The notes beneath the pieces are model-generated. The model worked only from the letters and a program-made list of their open reading frames with translations, searched no databases and was not told the origin of the DNA. From Chlamydiota bacterium (lineage in GTDB: Bacteria > Chlamydiota > Chlamydiia > Chlamydiales > Rhabdochlamydiaceae): a stretch of 64,000 bases of DNA. How positions within the stretch are numbered: position 1 is the stretch's first letter; the number at the start of each line of letters is the position of its first letter. This document shows positions 7,416 through 15,632 of this stretch, piece by piece. Location: positions 1-64,000 of the forward strand of contig JABDCT010000005.1 of the NCBI GenBank assembly GCA_013287985.1, in the 5' to 3' direction. Made by a program: the position numbers and the translations under genes.

Positions 7416-8825
7416 TTATTTTATAAATCTGTCCCAAGAAGCATATCGTTCCACGATGACGCCTTTTGGAATCGAGGCAATAATCAATATAACAGCACTG
7501 GCGATGCCGCTAATTAATATTGCTGTAGATCCCGATGAAAAGATAAGAGTCAGTATTAGCACTACCACCCCAGCAAGTACATTAACAAAGCGCGCTGTTC
7601 GAGTAACTTCAGCTGTAGCAACCGCAGCTACAGTAACTATTATTGCTCCCATCCAATAATCGCAATCAGCGCTCTCGATAGTAAAAGGCAAGACATGCGG
7701 CCTTGCCATTAACCACACGCCAACAATAGCCTGCAAAATGATGAGCCAAGGCAACGAAATTCCTTGGTAACTTGCTGCCCACAGTTGTCTAATAGACCAA
7801 CGTGTACGATCTGGATCTTTTCCTCCGTAACCAAGTACATTGCCGCCTAACCAAAAAGATGACCAGAATTTTTTCTTTTGTCTATAGGCCAGCATCAAAA
7901 ATTGTCCTACCGCTATAGACTCATGCACTGCTAAAGGCACAGAAATAAGTAATGCAGCAGCATTGATTAAACAAAATCCGCACCAGGCACCCACGACAAC
8001 CGGCTGCATAATTACTAATAATATACTTGTTGCACCTAAAGGAATAACAAGTAGAACAAACGAAACTACAATGAATGGGGCAGTACGCCAGCGCGCACGA
8101 CTACCCATAAAACCTATCAGCACTTCCAACATATAAGCAACTGCACCAAAACCAGCATCAGATATGGGAAAAGACCTCGACAATGCAGAGCCTGTTACTA
8201 TATCAGAGCCATCGCCAAAAAATGGATCCCATAGATGAGGTATATAACCTAGCTGATGAGCTGCTAAATAGCGCGAGAGGAAGAAGCCAATCAGTGCTAG
8301 GGCAATGCCCATCCAACGTCTAATCCATGAGGAAGGATTATATGACCAGCCAGGAGGTTTGTCTGGCCCAGACAATTGAATACCAGCCCGTCCTGGCAGT
8401 CCTGGGATGAGTATAGCGAATGCAATGAATAAGCAGGCCATTAATGTATCGACCAAATACGTAGTAGGCGTTGGCGACCAAAATATAAGTGGTGCAAGCA
8501 AGAGCCAAAACGCTACAACAGCTGTACCCCACCTGAGCAAAGCAAGCCTTGGAACAAATGCTATTATTTCTACAAGAATTACAGCGACACCAGATAGGAT
8601 ATCACTCTTCATTAAAGCCGAACTCTTATAATCGAAAAGAAAAGGCTGGCTGATGAGCCATATCGCCAATATGCCGTTAACCACATAAGTCCATAGCATT
8701 TTGTAGTTATAAAGCTTTGTTTCTTCTAAAAACTGCTGTGCTTTTTTGCCGATCGCTTCTTTAAAATCTTGGACTTCAATGTGTGCTTTTTGCCCTCTCA
8801 TGCCGTACTCCGCCCCCATCCTCAT
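7416..8825 (-). CDS. VKOR/SPW-repeat integral membrane protein
   Basis: A 469-residue protein with about 12 hydrophobic segments. The N-terminal part (residues about 45-140) and C-terminal part (about 360-450) resemble SPW repeats. The centre (about 170-305) resembles a vitamin K epoxide reductase domain, with FPISDAGFGAVAYMLEVLIG and the active-site pair Cys282-Gly-Phe-Cys285 (WCGFCLINAA). VKOR proteins re-oxidise DsbA-like partners or reduce quinones in the membrane. The two loop cysteines that normally relay electrons are missing, so canonical disulfide relay is doubtful. No DsbA-like gene is adjacent. The start could also be Met3 or Met9. Confidence 0.75.
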   Translation of the reverse strand: MRMGAEYGMRGQKAHIEVQDFKEAIGKKAQQFLEETKLYNYKMLWTYVVNGILAIWLISQPFLFDYKSSALMKSDILSGVAVILVEIIAFVPRLALLRWGTAVVAFWLLLAPLIFWSPTPTTYLVDTLMACLFIAFAILIPGLPGRAGIQLSGPDKPPGWSYNPSSWIRRWMGIALALIGFFLSRYLAAHQLGYIPHLWDPFFGDGSDIVTGSALSRSFPISDAGFGAVAYMLEVLIGFMGSRARWRTAPFIVVSFVLLVIPLGATSILLVIMQPVVVGAWCGFCLINAAALLISVPLAVHESIAVGQFLMLAYRQKKKFWSSFWLGGNVLGYGGKDPDRTRWSIRQLWAASYQGISLPWLIILQAIVGVWLMARPHVLPFTIESADCDYWMGAIIVTVAAVATAEVTRTARFVNVLAGVVVLILTLIFSSGSTAILISGIASAVILIIASIPKGVIVERYASWDRFIK

Positions 8826-8921
8826 TTAAAATGATGGCCGAATTAAAAAGGATGGTAATTTTGTACTCGAGCAATCCCCACATAACTAGACAAAAACCTC
8901 ATCCACCCCTAACCTTTGTTT

Positions 8922-9377
8922 ATGAAGAAGTTCATTTTTATATTAGGCTGTGTCACTCAGCTGAATGCCAAGACATGTGAGTTCTGTATCCCAGAAATTA
9001 TTAAAAATCAGAAGGTTTTTGAAAGCCAGTATTTCAATGTTTTACTCGATTACGAACCTCGTGTGCCTGGACATCTTTTAGTCATACCCAAAAGGCATAT
9101 ATTTAAGGCGCATGAGTTATCTCAAGGAGAGTGGTCCGAGTTGGGTGATATCATTCCAAAAATAACAAATGTTTGCTCCGAATTTCTTGGAACAAGCGAC
9201 TATATTATCTTGGAAAAAAATGGTTTCAACGCATTCCAACAAGTCCCTCATGTTCACTTCCACTTTTTCCCCGTTCATTCTGAAGCATGGTCTGATATCT
9301 TTGACATCGTGCCAGACCCATTGTGTCAAGAAGACCTCGAACGTCAAGTTGTCTTATTTCGGGGATATTTTAATTGA
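8922..9377 (+). CDS. HIT family protein with signal peptide
   Basis: A 151-residue histidine-triad protein, a nucleotide hydrolase or transferase acting on AMP-lysine, dinucleoside polyphosphates or similar. The triad is His110-Val-His112-Phe-His114, preceded by PGHLLVIPKRH. The ATG at 8922 is preferred to a TTG at 8916. Residues 1-16 (MKKFIFILGCVTQLNA) form a clear signal peptide ahead of a C-E-F-C pair (Cys19, Cys22), while HIT proteins are usually cytosolic. The C-E-F-C pair is the usual HIT zinc-binding start. It stands alone on the plus strand. Export is inferred from the N-terminus. Confidence 0.88.
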   Translation: MKKFIFILGCVTQLNAKTCEFCIPEIIKNQKVFESQYFNVLLDYEPRVPGHLLVIPKRHIFKAHELSQGEWSELGDIIPKITNVCSEFLGTSDYIILEKNGFNAFQQVPHVHFHFFPVHSEAWSDIFDIVPDPLCQEDLERQVVLFRGYFN

Positions 9378-9431
9378 ACAAATGATCGATCAAAATTTTT
9401 TAAGTTGTTAAAAACAATTCAAAGCAGGTTA

Positions 9432-9812
9432 TTATTTTGAAGTCATAAGGAGAAACTTGTGAAGAAACCGTTGAAAAATAGGAGCTATTAAAATCGCAAT
9501 TACAACAAGGAATACAATTCCACTAAATAGTGCATAGGTACCTGCAAATATCTTTGCATCATCCGATGTTAAAGTATCCACCGGCCCCATGCCCGACAAA
9601 ATCATCGCGGCGTTTTCATAAGCATCGACCCAGCTCATTCCTGCGAAATAGCGATAGCCCATTATTCCTAAAAACAGGGACAGCGCAATGATCACCAAAC
9701 CTACGACCAAATTGCGGATGACTTTCCTAACAAATATCCGCAATGGGACCAAAGGAGTATGCTTTCCTGCAACCATATTTTCCAACTTATAGAGCCATTG
9801 AGATCTTGTCAA
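9432..9812 (-). CDS. Small membrane protein, ion-channel pore-like
   Basis: A 126-residue protein with two transmembrane segments (residues about 34-55 and 90-112) flanking the re-entrant-like stretch A-A-M-I-L-S-G-M-G-P-V-D. This matches the two-TM potassium-channel-like family often annotated in Gram-negative bacteria. The classical TVGYG selectivity filter is replaced by SGMGP, so ion selectivity is uncertain. The C-terminus is basic (RFLHKFLL). It is convergent with the HIT gene (54 bp gap). Confidence 0.7.
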   Translation of the reverse strand: MTRSQWLYKLENMVAGKHTPLVPLRIFVRKVIRNLVVGLVIIALSLFLGIMGYRYFAGMSWVDAYENAAMILSGMGPVDTLTSDDAKIFAGTYALFSGIVFLVVIAILIAPIFQRFLHKFLLMTSK

Positions 9813-9900
9813 CCGCTATGGGAAAAAATGGGAGATTGCTCTCCATTTGGGCTTATTGTAAAATCACATCGATCGTCAAATTTCTTAACGAGGTAAAAAC

Positions 9901-10020
9901 ATGTCTGGAACTCCATTCAATTATGACTATTTAAAAAACGCAGGATCTGCATATTTAGATTTCCTAAATAATCTCGGAAAAAACGCACAAGAAGAAGTCG
10001 ATGATCACTCCACTGCCTAG
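9901..10020 (+). CDS. Small ORF (39 aa), probably a truncated gene 5' end
   Basis: An ATG with a GAGGT ribosome binding site 6 bases upstream opens a 39-codon frame (MSGTPFNYDYLKNAGSAYLD onward). The composition is plausible for a protein. The last seven codons overlap, on the opposite strand, the last recognisable part of the autotransporter fragment. Two unrelated genes therefore seem to have been joined tail to tail, and this ORF may be only the 5' part of a longer gene. A TAAAAT -10-like box lies about 40 bp upstream. Confidence 0.45.
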   Translation: MSGTPFNYDYLKNAGSAYLDFLNNLGKNAQEEVDDHSTA

Positions 10021-10287
10021 AATGGTGAGAGAAGAAGCGGATGATGTGAAATTGATACCAATCGCTGGTAGGGGATTCCCTGTAAAGCCGATCATTTGCC
10101 CTGCAATGGGCGAGCAGTCTATGACGTCGCCATCTTCAGCTGAGTAAAGAGCTGCACCTAGAGTACCAGGGGTTCCGTAGAAGCTGTCGGTGCTGGTGAC
10201 AGGAATCGTGATAGAGAATAATGGATTTCCGACGGCAAAGAGAACCTGACTCAAGAGGAAAAATGCAGGTAGCTTTTTGTAGGCCAT
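9964..10287 (-). pseudogene. 5' fragment of an autotransporter / beta-helix surface protein
   Basis: The frame encodes 107 residues: a signal peptide (MAYKKLPAFFLLSQVLFAVG) then ITIPVTSTDSFYGTPGTLGAALYSAEDGDVIDC...GNPLPAIGINFTSSASSLTILGSGVIID. This is the normal start of a right-handed beta-helix passenger (GTLxxAL, LPAI, LTIxGxGxxID) as in Pmp-like or autotransporter proteins of several hundred residues. After GVIID the frame leaves the pattern and stops within 11 residues. The passenger body and barrel are absent, so this is a truncated remnant. Confidence 0.7.
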
Positions 10288-10312
10288 GATTACCCTTTGG
10301 GAAATAGCGTTT

Positions 10313-10345
10313 ACAAAAAGGCTTCACTTTAATGAGTGAAGCCTT
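10313..10345 (-). terminator. Rho-independent terminator
   Basis: An 11 bp perfect stem (AAGGCTTCACT / AGTGAAGCCTT, 10318-10345) is followed on the minus strand by a run of T (GCCTTTTTG). It lies 8 bp after the stop of the 10353-10664 gene. Confidence 0.85.
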
Positions 10346-10352
10346 CTATTTA

Positions 10353-10664
10353 TTACTTCTTTGCGCGACTAAAAAAAGCCATGAGCTGTTCTTGCATCTC
10401 CATGCAGCCACGCTTTTTTTCCATCTTATTGCGCCAGCGCTGGTTATTCCCCTCGGCGACAATCTTCGCAAGTTCAGACATCCGCTTGTCTTGCGTGTCT
10501 AAAATGTGTTTCTTCATTTTCTCTAAAAGGACTTCCTCCCATGCTTGATCGGCTAATTCGTAAAAATAACTACCCTTATCATGGTTGTCTTCCTCTTCAT
10601 GACACTGCTCATGTCTTGCATGACAGGGACAACAGCATTTTTCTTCGCTTGAACACTCACTCAT
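10353..10664 (-). CDS. Small Cys/His-rich hypothetical protein
   Basis: A 103-residue protein whose first 30 residues are rich in Cys and His (CCCPCHARHEQCHEEEDNHD), suggesting metal binding. The remainder is a charged, probably helical segment. I do not recognise a family. It is divergent from the topoisomerase pair (151 bp gap), a position where Chlamydia also has a small hypothetical near its gyrB2/gyrA2 pair, although the similarity cannot be checked here. Confidence 0.6.
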   Translation of the reverse strand: MSECSSEEKCCCPCHARHEQCHEEEDNHDKGSYFYELADQAWEEVLLEKMKKHILDTQDKRMSELAKIVAEGNNQRWRNKMEKKRGCMEMQEQLMAFFSRAKK

Positions 10665-10815
10665 ACTTCACCTTTTTTTGTGGTTAGATTCCATGGTTTC
10701 TGGAATTCATCAAAATGATATAGAAAAAAAGAAAATTTTAGCAGGATTTTTTAGACTTGTATAGTATCTCCTCAGTCCTTGGGAATAAAAATGCGAAATG
10801 TTATGAATAGAGAAT

Positions 10816-12624
10816 ATGGCTAAAAAATACGATGAGAGCGCCGTTGTCTCTTTGGATGCGCTCACGCATATTAGACTGCGCCCAGGAATGTACATTGGGC
10901 GGCTCGGCGATGGATCACACCCTAATGATGGGATCTACGTCATGCTCAAAGAGGTCGTCGATAACGCGGTTGATGAATTCATCATGGGTAACGGCACCCA
11001 AATTACCATCGAGCTCAATGAGAAGACTTCGACAGTCTCTGTACGAGATTGGGGAAGAGGGATTCCCCTCGGCAAAGTCATTGAATGCGTCAGCCAAATC
11101 AATACAGGGGCAAAATATAACGACGATGTCTTCCAATTTTCTGTCGGATTGAATGGTGTAGGCACCAAGGCTGTCAATGCGCTTTCTTCTCATTTTATTG
11201 TAAAAAGCTATCGCGATGGGGAGTATGTCGAAGCCCGTTTTGTTAAAGGCGTGCTAAAAGAGAAAAAGAAAGGGAAAACCGCTGAGAAAAACGGGACTTG
11301 GGTCGAGTTTACTCCCGACTCTGAAATCTTTAAGAAGTTCTCCTTTAAAAGCGATATCATCCTTAAACGTCTCTGGCATTACGCCTATCTCAACACGGGG
11401 TTGACCTTAGTTTTTAATGGGGTGAATATTCACTCGGAAAACGGACTGCTCGACCTTTTAAACGCCGAAGTGAAAGAAGATCGACTCTATGAACCGCTCC
11501 ATTACCGGGGAAAACAGCTCGAGTTTGCTTTTCTTCACTCGTCTAGCTATGGCGAAACCTACTTTTCGTTTGTCAATGGGCAATACACTCAAGATGGCGG
11601 CACACATCTATCGGCTTTCAGAGAAGGGATTCTCAAGGGAGTCAACGAGTATGCAAAGAAGAACTTTCAGGGCATCGATGTACGCGAAGGAATCGTAGGC
11701 ACCATTCTCATTAAGGTGAAAGACCCTGTTTTTGAATCGCAGACCAAGAACAAATTGTCGAATAATGAGATCCGAGGTCCCATTGTTCAAGAAGTCAAAG
11801 ATGCGGTTCAAGACCTTCTCTATAAAAATGAAGAGATCGGAAAGGCGATTGTTGAACGGATCCTGTTCAATGAAAAGCTCAGAAAAGAGCTTGCAGCAGT
11901 CAAAAAAGATGCAAAGGAAAAGCAGAAGAAGATCTCCTTTAAGATCCCTAAGCTACGCGATTCCAAATACCACTATGGAGATGGATCAAAGGAGGGGGAA
12001 AATTCTGTCATCTTCCTCACAGAAGGAGCCTCTGCCTCTGGATCGATTGTCGGTAGTCGAGATCCCCTCACCCAAGCTGTATTTTCTCTGCGCGGCAAAC
12101 CTCTCAACGTATATGGCATGAAGTTGGATCAGCTCTATAAAAATGAAGAGATGTACAACTTGATGTCCGCCCTCAACATTGAAGAGGATCTATCCGATCT
12201 GCGTTACAATAAAATCATCTTGGCCACTGATGCGGATGTCGATGGGATGCACATCCGCAATTTGCTCATTACCTTCTTTTTGACCTATTTTGAAGGGCTT
12301 GTCCTCCATGGACATCTCTATATTCTTGAGACGCCTCTATTCAAAGTAAGAAATAAGGAAAAGACGATTTACTGCTATTCGGAAGAGGAGAAATCCTTAG
12401 CTGCGCAAGAACTCAAGAAAGGAATTGAAATCACTCGATTTAAGGGTCTTGGAGAAATTTCCCCTGCGGAATTTAAACAATTTATCTCGAAAGATATTCG
12501 TCTGTTGCCTGTCACGATCCAAAACCTATCCGATATCAAACCTACCCTAGATTTTTATATGGGGAAAAACACACCCGCTCGCAAGGCATTTATCATGCAA
12601 AACCTGGAAAATGAAAATGGATGA
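10816..12624 (+). CDS. parE: DNA topoisomerase IV subunit B-like (ParE/GyrB paralogue)
   Basis: A 602-residue type IIA topoisomerase ATPase subunit. The GHKL ATPase motifs are KEVVDNAVDEF (about 44-54), DWGRGIP and GLNGVGTKAVNAL. The TOPRIM domain holds FLTEGASASG near residue 395 and ATDADVDGMHI near 475. The subunit hydrolyses ATP to drive strand passage with the A subunit encoded directly downstream. At about 600 residues it matches the short second subunit of Chlamydia (CT661 in memory). The start at 10816 has a weak AGAG site. The gene overlaps the next by 14 bp, implying translational coupling. Confidence 0.93.
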   Translation: MAKKYDESAVVSLDALTHIRLRPGMYIGRLGDGSHPNDGIYVMLKEVVDNAVDEFIMGNGTQITIELNEKTSTVSVRDWGRGIPLGKVIECVSQINTGAKYNDDVFQFSVGLNGVGTKAVNALSSHFIVKSYRDGEYVEARFVKGVLKEKKKGKTAEKNGTWVEFTPDSEIFKKFSFKSDIILKRLWHYAYLNTGLTLVFNGVNIHSENGLLDLLNAEVKEDRLYEPLHYRGKQLEFAFLHSSSYGETYFSFVNGQYTQDGGTHLSAFREGILKGVNEYAKKNFQGIDVREGIVGTILIKVKDPVFESQTKNKLSNNEIRGPIVQEVKDAVQDLLYKNEEIGKAIVERILFNEKLRKELAAVKKDAKEKQKKISFKIPKLRDSKYHYGDGSKEGENSVIFLTEGASASGSIVGSRDPLTQAVFSLRGKPLNVYGMKLDQLYKNEEMYNLMSALNIEEDLSDLRYNKIILATDADVDGMHIRNLLITFFLTYFEGLVLHGHLYILETPLFKVRNKEKTIYCYSEEEKSLAAQELKKGIEITRFKGLGEISPAEFKQFISKDIRLLPVTIQNLSDIKPTLDFYMGKNTPARKAFIMQNLENENG

Positions 12625-14521
12625 TATTAAAGAGCAGATGAAGGATTACTTCATCAAATATTCTTCCTATGTCATTTTAGACCGCGCGATCCCCCATGTG
12701 ATCGATGGACTAAAGCCCGTTCAAAGGCGCATTCTCGAGATTCTCTGGAGACAAAACGATGAGAAATTGCATAAGGTCGCAAATATCATCGGACAGGCGA
12801 TGCAGCTGCATCCCCACGGCGATGCTCCCATTTATGAAGCTCTTATTACTTTAGCAAACAAGGGATATCTCCTCGACAGGCAGGGAAATTTTGGAAACAT
12901 CTTCACAGGAGACCCTTCAGCAGCATCCAGGTATATTGAAACGCGCCTCTCTCCCCTGGCTCGCATAGCGCTATTCAACCCCGCTATCACTGAGAAGGTT
13001 CCTTCCTATGATGGAAGAAATGTAGAGCCTGTCACATTGCCTGCAAAAATTCCTTTTCTATTACTTCAAGGCGCTGATGGGATTGCCGTCGGCATGGCGA
13101 CGCACATTTTGCCACACAATTTTACGGAACTTCTAGAGGCAGAAATCGCCTTTTTAGAAGGGAGAAATTTCAAACTCTTTCCCGATTTCCCCACAGGCGG
13201 AATCATGGATAAGAGCGAATACGATAAAGGCCGCGGGAAAGTTAAACTGCGCGCGAAAATTGAAATTAAAGACCCCAAAACATTGATTATTCGCGAAATT
13301 TGCTACGGAACCACAACAGAAAGCCTTGTCCGGTCTATTGATGAAGCAGCAAAAAAGGGAAAAATTAAAATCGAAGCGATCAACGATTATACGGCGCAAC
13401 ATGTCGAAATCGAGATCAAGCTCTCGCGTGGGCAGTATGCAGAAGAAATGCTCGATGCGCTCTATGGTTTCACAGAGTGCGAAGTGAGCCTAAACTCGCA
13501 AATTATCGTCATCAAAGATGGTCTTCCTTGGGAGACGGACGTCAACGAGATTCTGGGGTATAATGCGACCAAGCTTGTCGCATTCTTGAGATGGGAACTC
13601 GAGATCGACAGAGACCACTTCAAGGAAAAGATCTTCTATAAAACCCTCGAGAGAATTTTTATCGAAAATAGGCTGTATAAAAAAATCGAGAAGATCAAGA
13701 CCTTAGAAGGCATCCATGAGTCTCTCCAAGAGGCCTTCAAGCCCTATCGAAAAAAGCTACTACGCGAGCCGACAGAGGAAGATCGAGAAAAACTATTACA
13801 GATTCCCATACGGCGCGTTTCGCAATTTGATATTGATCGAAATAAAGAAGAGATCGCGGCTTTGGTGGCCTCTAAAGAAGAGGTAGAAAAACACCTGAAG
13901 AATGTCAAAAAATATGCCATTAAATACCTTCAAATGCTTCTCGAGAAATTTGGCGCTGATTTTCCGAGAAAAACGAAGATAAAGGCGATCGAGGAGATTG
14001 ATCGGCGAGCGATTGAGACGAAGGAGATCAAAGTCGGCTATGATCCCAAGACCGGATTTGTAGGAACCAAGGTCTCAGACGCTGTTCAGCGCTCTTGCAC
14101 CAACTTCGATAAGCTGCTCCTATTCTTCAAAGATGGCACTTATAAGGTCATCAACATTCCTGAAAAGCAGTATTTCGAGAACATCGCATGGGTCGGGATT
14201 GCCGATAAAAAAACCATTCTGGGTGTCGTCTACAAGAACAAAGAGACCAGACAAGTGTGGGCCAAACGCTTTATCATTGATAAATTTATCTTGGACAAGA
14301 CCTACCGCTATCTAGATGAAAATACCCAACTAGAGCTCCTTTCCACTAATTTAGAAACGATTGTCACGCTCCAGTTTTCGCCCAATCAGAAGACAACCAA
14401 GCTGGAATTCCCCTTGAAAGAAGTGCCGGTAAAAGGCGCCCAAACACGAGGCATTCGCCTAAGCCCCCTGAAGGTCAAAAGCCTCTCTTTCACACCAAAG
14501 AAAGCGTCATCTAGTTTTTGA
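12611..14521 (+). CDS. parC: DNA topoisomerase IV subunit A-like (ParC/GyrA paralogue)
   Basis: A 636-residue breakage-reunion subunit. The catalytic tyrosine is Tyr108 in AASRYIETR, and the quinolone-determining region reads GQAMQLHPHGDAPIYEAL (residues 61-78). The C-terminal beta-pinwheel region is short (about 490-636), with VGYDPKTGFVGTK as the first blade; ParC and GyrA are usually 750-880 residues. Start codons at 12611 and 12617 are both possible, overlapping parE. The 3' end overlaps the convergent cupin gene by 11 bp. It acts with the subunit above in chromosome decatenation or supercoil control. Confidence 0.92.
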   Translation: MKMDDIKEQMKDYFIKYSSYVILDRAIPHVIDGLKPVQRRILEILWRQNDEKLHKVANIIGQAMQLHPHGDAPIYEALITLANKGYLLDRQGNFGNIFTGDPSAASRYIETRLSPLARIALFNPAITEKVPSYDGRNVEPVTLPAKIPFLLLQGADGIAVGMATHILPHNFTELLEAEIAFLEGRNFKLFPDFPTGGIMDKSEYDKGRGKVKLRAKIEIKDPKTLIIREICYGTTTESLVRSIDEAAKKGKIKIEAINDYTAQHVEIEIKLSRGQYAEEMLDALYGFTECEVSLNSQIIVIKDGLPWETDVNEILGYNATKLVAFLRWELEIDRDHFKEKIFYKTLERIFIENRLYKKIEKIKTLEGIHESLQEAFKPYRKKLLREPTEEDREKLLQIPIRRVSQFDIDRNKEEIAALVASKEEVEKHLKNVKKYAIKYLQMLLEKFGADFPRKTKIKAIEEIDRRAIETKEIKVGYDPKTGFVGTKVSDAVQRSCTNFDKLLLFFKDGTYKVINIPEKQYFENIAWVGIADKKTILGVVYKNKETRQVWAKRFIIDKFILDKTYRYLDENTQLELLSTNLETIVTLQFSPNQKTTKLEFPLKEVPVKGAQTRGIRLSPLKVKSLSFTPKKASSSF

Positions 14522-15065
14522 TCTCGATGTGAATACCTACATAGGCGGTCTTGCCAACATTTGTTACTCTATGCAGCGGTTGGCCTTCATCGTGATGCCA
14601 AATAGGGTCGTCAGTCGCATGGAGCAAAAATTGCTCTCCATTACTGTAGAGAATGAAGTCCGAAGGAATGAGATCGACGGTAATCCCCGCCCACCTATGG
14701 GTGTGATAGTCTTGATCGAATCCGGATGGTATCACCACCTCTAAAATGCGCACATAAGGGTTTTCAATTAGAACCTGATGTGTGGGCTCTACGGCCAGGG
14801 CATCATCGGCATCCTGCCATAAAGAGGGATCGAAGGGTTTTGGATCAAAATTTCGGGCCACATTGTACAGATCTGTCAACATGGTCTCATAATCGGGATT
14901 CATACGAGCGGTGCGCAATTTGGCCAGCATCAAATCGCTTTCCTCTCTATTAAGTCCCCAGCTGGGAATGAAAATCTCATTCACAAGCTGCGCCTCTATC
15001 GGCAACACTTCTGAGGCAACCGCAGAAGAGACCAGTGCTAGCATAAAAATAAGCTTCTTAAACAT
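14511..15065 (-). CDS. Secreted cupin-like protein
   Basis: A 184-residue protein with signal peptide MFKKLIFMLALVSSAVA. The C-terminal half has cupin features: ENPYVRILEVVIPSG, then YHTHRWAGITVDL (possible metal-binding His pair) and PLHRVTNVGKTAYVGIHIEIKN. A small-molecule or sugar-binding role in the periplasm is plausible, but no substrate is indicated. It is convergent with, and overlaps by 11 bp, the parC gene. Confidence 0.65.
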   Translation of the reverse strand: MFKKLIFMLALVSSAVASEVLPIEAQLVNEIFIPSWGLNREESDLMLAKLRTARMNPDYETMLTDLYNVARNFDPKPFDPSLWQDADDALAVEPTHQVLIENPYVRILEVVIPSGFDQDYHTHRWAGITVDLIPSDFILYSNGEQFLLHATDDPIWHHDEGQPLHRVTNVGKTAYVGIHIEIKN

Positions 15066-15228
15066 GTTAATATCATTTAAGATGGCTCTATTCTCGTAAA
15101 GCTCTTTTAAGCATCTCCTCCATCTCTAATGGAATCTTCCTCTTAATAAAGCGGCCAAGGATACAGGCAAATCAAGACAAAAAAAATAAAATAGTCTATG
15201 ACAAAGGTATATATCTGTTGGAGGCTAT

Positions 15229-15597
15229 ATGCTAAAAATTTGTTTGCTTTCTTTATTCACATCGGCCGCCTTTTGCGCTGTTGAAGGAACCTATACTGGT
15301 TCCGGTACAGATCCTTATGAAAAGACTACTTACACGGTAACTGCTACTTTCACCAAGGATAAAAATGGGGTCTATCAGGTGACATGGGATGAAATGGAAA
15401 AAGGAAAGAAGTTCCTTTATAAGGGTACTGGATTAGAACAAAATGGTCTCATTAGCTTTGTATTCCAAAATGCAGAAGATAACACTGATATAGGGATTCA
15501 AGTCTATAAAATCAACGGGGATACCCTAGAAGGGCGCTATGTAGAGTTCAATAAAAATCTCGTAGGAGATGAAAAACTCTCTCGCTCGAAGAAATAA
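15229..15597 (+). CDS. Small secreted hypothetical protein
   Basis: A 122-residue protein with signal peptide MLKICLLSLFTSAAFCA and a mature part that looks like an all-beta lipocalin-like barrel: EGTYTGSGTDPYEKTTYTVTA, GVYQVTWDEM, GLISFVFQNAEDN, GDTLEGRYVEF. Similar proteins are annotated as hypothetical in many bacteria. TTGGAGG precedes the ATG, with TATATA as a possible -10 box further upstream. It lies 35 bp before the MFS gene and may be co-transcribed with it. Confidence 0.7.
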   Translation: MLKICLLSLFTSAAFCAVEGTYTGSGTDPYEKTTYTVTATFTKDKNGVYQVTWDEMEKGKKFLYKGTGLEQNGLISFVFQNAEDNTDIGIQVYKINGDTLEGRYVEFNKNLVGDEKLSRSKK

Positions 15598-15632
15598 CGC
15601 GGATTTCCCATCCAGAAAATCCACGAAAGATA

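Noticed and set aside
8916-8921. Upstream TTG start for the HIT gene
   Set aside because: The ATG two codons later gives a normal signal peptide start; there is no reason to prefer TTG.
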